Shown: positions 62,856 through 64,000 of the stretch, piece after piece
Layout of the letters: the number at the start of each line of letters is the position of its first letter
Position numbering within the stretch: position 1 is the first letter of the stretch
Assembly: GCF_030297135.1 (NCBI RefSeq)
Contig: NZ_AP028065.1
Span: forward strand, 3,286,001-3,350,000
Reading direction: 5' to 3'
Source: Pseudoalteromonas apostichopi
GTDB lineage: Bacteria; Pseudomonadota; Gammaproteobacteria; Enterobacterales; Alteromonadaceae
DNA length: 64,000 nucleotides
Notes under the pieces: generated by a model
Databases searched by the model: none
Told to the model about the DNA's origin: nothing
Seen by the model: only the letters and a program-made list of their open reading frames with translations
Translations under genes and position numbers: made by a program

Positions 62856-63668
62856 ATGAATAAATTAAAACAAACAATAAAAATAACCACACCAGATACC
62901 AGTATAAGCACGCAAGATCGTGGCTTAAATTATGGTGACGGCTTTTTTACCACAGCCTCTGTGGTGAATTCTGTCGTTGAGCACTGGGACTTACACAAAG
63001 CGCGATTAGAAGAATGCGCGCAAAGGCTATTTTTCCCCGAGTTAGATTTACCTGCAATCGAGCGTAGGGTTAACCACGCAATCAGTGAAACGCAAGCGGG
63101 TATTTTAAAAGTAGTTATCACCCGAGGTGCAGGTGGGCGTGGTTATGGCTTACCAGATACACCAAGTATCCAAGTGCTGATCAGTGTAATGCCTGCAGTT
63201 TCACACTATAAAAGTTGGCAGCAGCAGGGCGTAAGCCTAGCAGTTAGCGACGTTAAACTTGCACATCAACCTTTACTTGCAGGCTTAAAAACATTGAACC
63301 GTTTAGAGCAAGTACTTATCAAAAGACAAATGAACACCCTTGAGTGTGATGACGTTGTTGTACTTGATTATGATAACAATGTGATTGAGTGCTCGGCTGC
63401 AAATATTTTTGCCATTAAAGACGGTCAAGTTATGTCACCTAAGTTAAACCGCTGCGGTATCACTGGGGTTTATCTCAGCGCTTTATGTGATAAGTTAGCC
63501 ATTGAATTTAAAGCAATCCAACTAGATGAGCTTTTAGCTATGGATGCCGTATTTATGTGTAATAGTTTAATGGGCGTGGTTCCCGTTGCACGGATTACTG
63601 ATACAGAATTTGATATTGAACGCAGTAAAGCGCTATTAACGGCGCAGTTTGCCAAGGAGAATGTGTGA
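62856..63668 (+). CDS. pabC: Aminodeoxychorismate lyase PabC
   Basis: A 270-residue fold-type IV PLP enzyme that makes 4-aminobenzoate for folate. Conserved QDRGLNYGDGFFTT, the PLP lysine in LAGLKTLNRLEQVL, and VVLDYDNNVIECSAANIF are visible. The ATG lies directly after the terminator with no ribosome-binding site in between. Overlaps mltG by four bases (GTGA). Confidence 0.9.
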   Translation: MNKLKQTIKITTPDTSISTQDRGLNYGDGFFTTASVVNSVVEHWDLHKARLEECAQRLFFPELDLPAIERRVNHAISETQAGILKVVITRGAGGRGYGLPDTPSIQVLISVMPAVSHYKSWQQQGVSLAVSDVKLAHQPLLAGLKTLNRLEQVLIKRQMNTLECDDVVVLDYDNNVIECSAANIFAIKDGQVMSPKLNRCGITGVYLSALCDKLAIEFKAIQLDELLAMDAVFMCNSLMGVVPVARITDTEFDIERSKALLTAQFAKENV

Positions 63669-64000
63669 TAAAAGTCATTGTTAGCGTGCTGTTATTAGCA
63701 TTGCTATGCTGTGGTATTGGCTATCAACAGCTTCAATCAGCAATGAAAATGCCGTTAAAGGTTGAAAACAGTACTTTATTTAAAGTAGAACGTGGTACTG
63801 GGTTCAATCAACTTTGCCAAGCATGGCAAGCAAAACAGTGGGTTGATAGCTGCTTTAAATTTCAGGTGCTCGCTAAATTAGATCCTACGCTTACTGATCT
63901 AAAAGCGGGTCTTTATGAACTTGATACAAGCGCTGTGATTGATAATATCCGCCGCATTAATCAAGGTGCACAAGTAAGCTTTAGCTTCACAATTATTGAA
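63665..64000 (+). CDS. mltG: Endolytic murein transglycosylase MltG, start only
   Basis: The 112 visible residues contain an N-terminal membrane helix (about 2-20) and the LysM-like segment with FKVERGTGFNQLC. This is the YceG/MltG protein, which cuts nascent glycan strands. Start is GTG 63665, overlapping the pabC stop; the gene runs past the window end. Confidence 0.88.
   Translation, partial: MIKVIVSVLLLALLCCGIGYQQLQSAMKMPLKVENSTLFKVERGTGFNQLCQAWQAKQWVDSCFKFQVLAKLDPTLTDLKAGLYELDTSAVIDNIRRINQGAQVSFSFTIIE

Overview
The window is a chromosomal segment of a marine gammaproteobacterium of the Alteromonadales, most likely Pseudoalteromonas. The reasons are the protein sequences, the AT-rich base composition, the TonB receptors with unusually long leaders, and gene orders shared with Escherichia coli and Shewanella: ttcA-uspE-fnr, yejK/yejL/yejM, and rne/rluC-yceF-yceD-rpmF-plsX-fab-pabC-mltG. 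No tRNA, rRNA, CRISPR array, prophage or complete insertion sequence was found. Names rest on motif reading and remembered family features, because no database search was possible.

Positions 1-6806 hold an incomplete dGTPase-like HD hydrolase, a Bax-type glucosaminidase, a DUF2987-like secreted protein, polyphosphate kinase 2 with a small lysine-rich partner, a lipoprotein with an alpha-type Coq7 hydroxylase, a DUF2059-type protein and ttcA. Positions 6871-15797 are a respiration block on the minus strand. It contains the cbb3 oxidase genes ccoNOQP, the assembly genes ccoH, ccoI and ccoS, a TauE/SafE-type membrane protein, the oxygen sensor fnr and uspE. Fnr would be expected to switch on the high-affinity oxidase, and weak Fnr-like boxes lie upstream of ccoN and uspE.

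Positions 16143-33004 hold a lipoprotein, a large TonB-dependent receptor, an unknown membrane protein, the mfd-csiV-lipoprotein operon, the agmatine-to-putrescine pair aguA-aguB, a PilZ-like protein and a two-gene RND efflux operon. Positions 33442-38559 are a cell-surface signalling set: an ECF sigma factor, a FecR anti-sigma factor, an STN-domain TonB receptor and a lone ExbD. Positions 38849-44946 hold a periplasmic catalase-like peroxidase, a beta-propeller protein, a PA2169-type four-helix protein, and aceK followed by a LysR regulator.

Positions 44967-51252 are bounded by two direct copies of a 162-bp imperfect palindrome, which is the most interesting unexplained element here. Between them lie a DUF4124 protein, a shortened and apparently metal-site-less YejM, yejL, yejK, and a small cassette of DUF3291, GNAT, cupin and PhzF-like genes. 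The last of these takes its stop codon from the repeat.

Positions 51320-64000 are the core RNase E, ribosome and fatty-acid cluster. RNase E carries 27 tandem hexapeptides. fabH is missing from its usual place between plsX and fabD. Several leaders look special: yceD appears leaderless, acpP has tandem hairpins, and pabC starts directly after a terminator.
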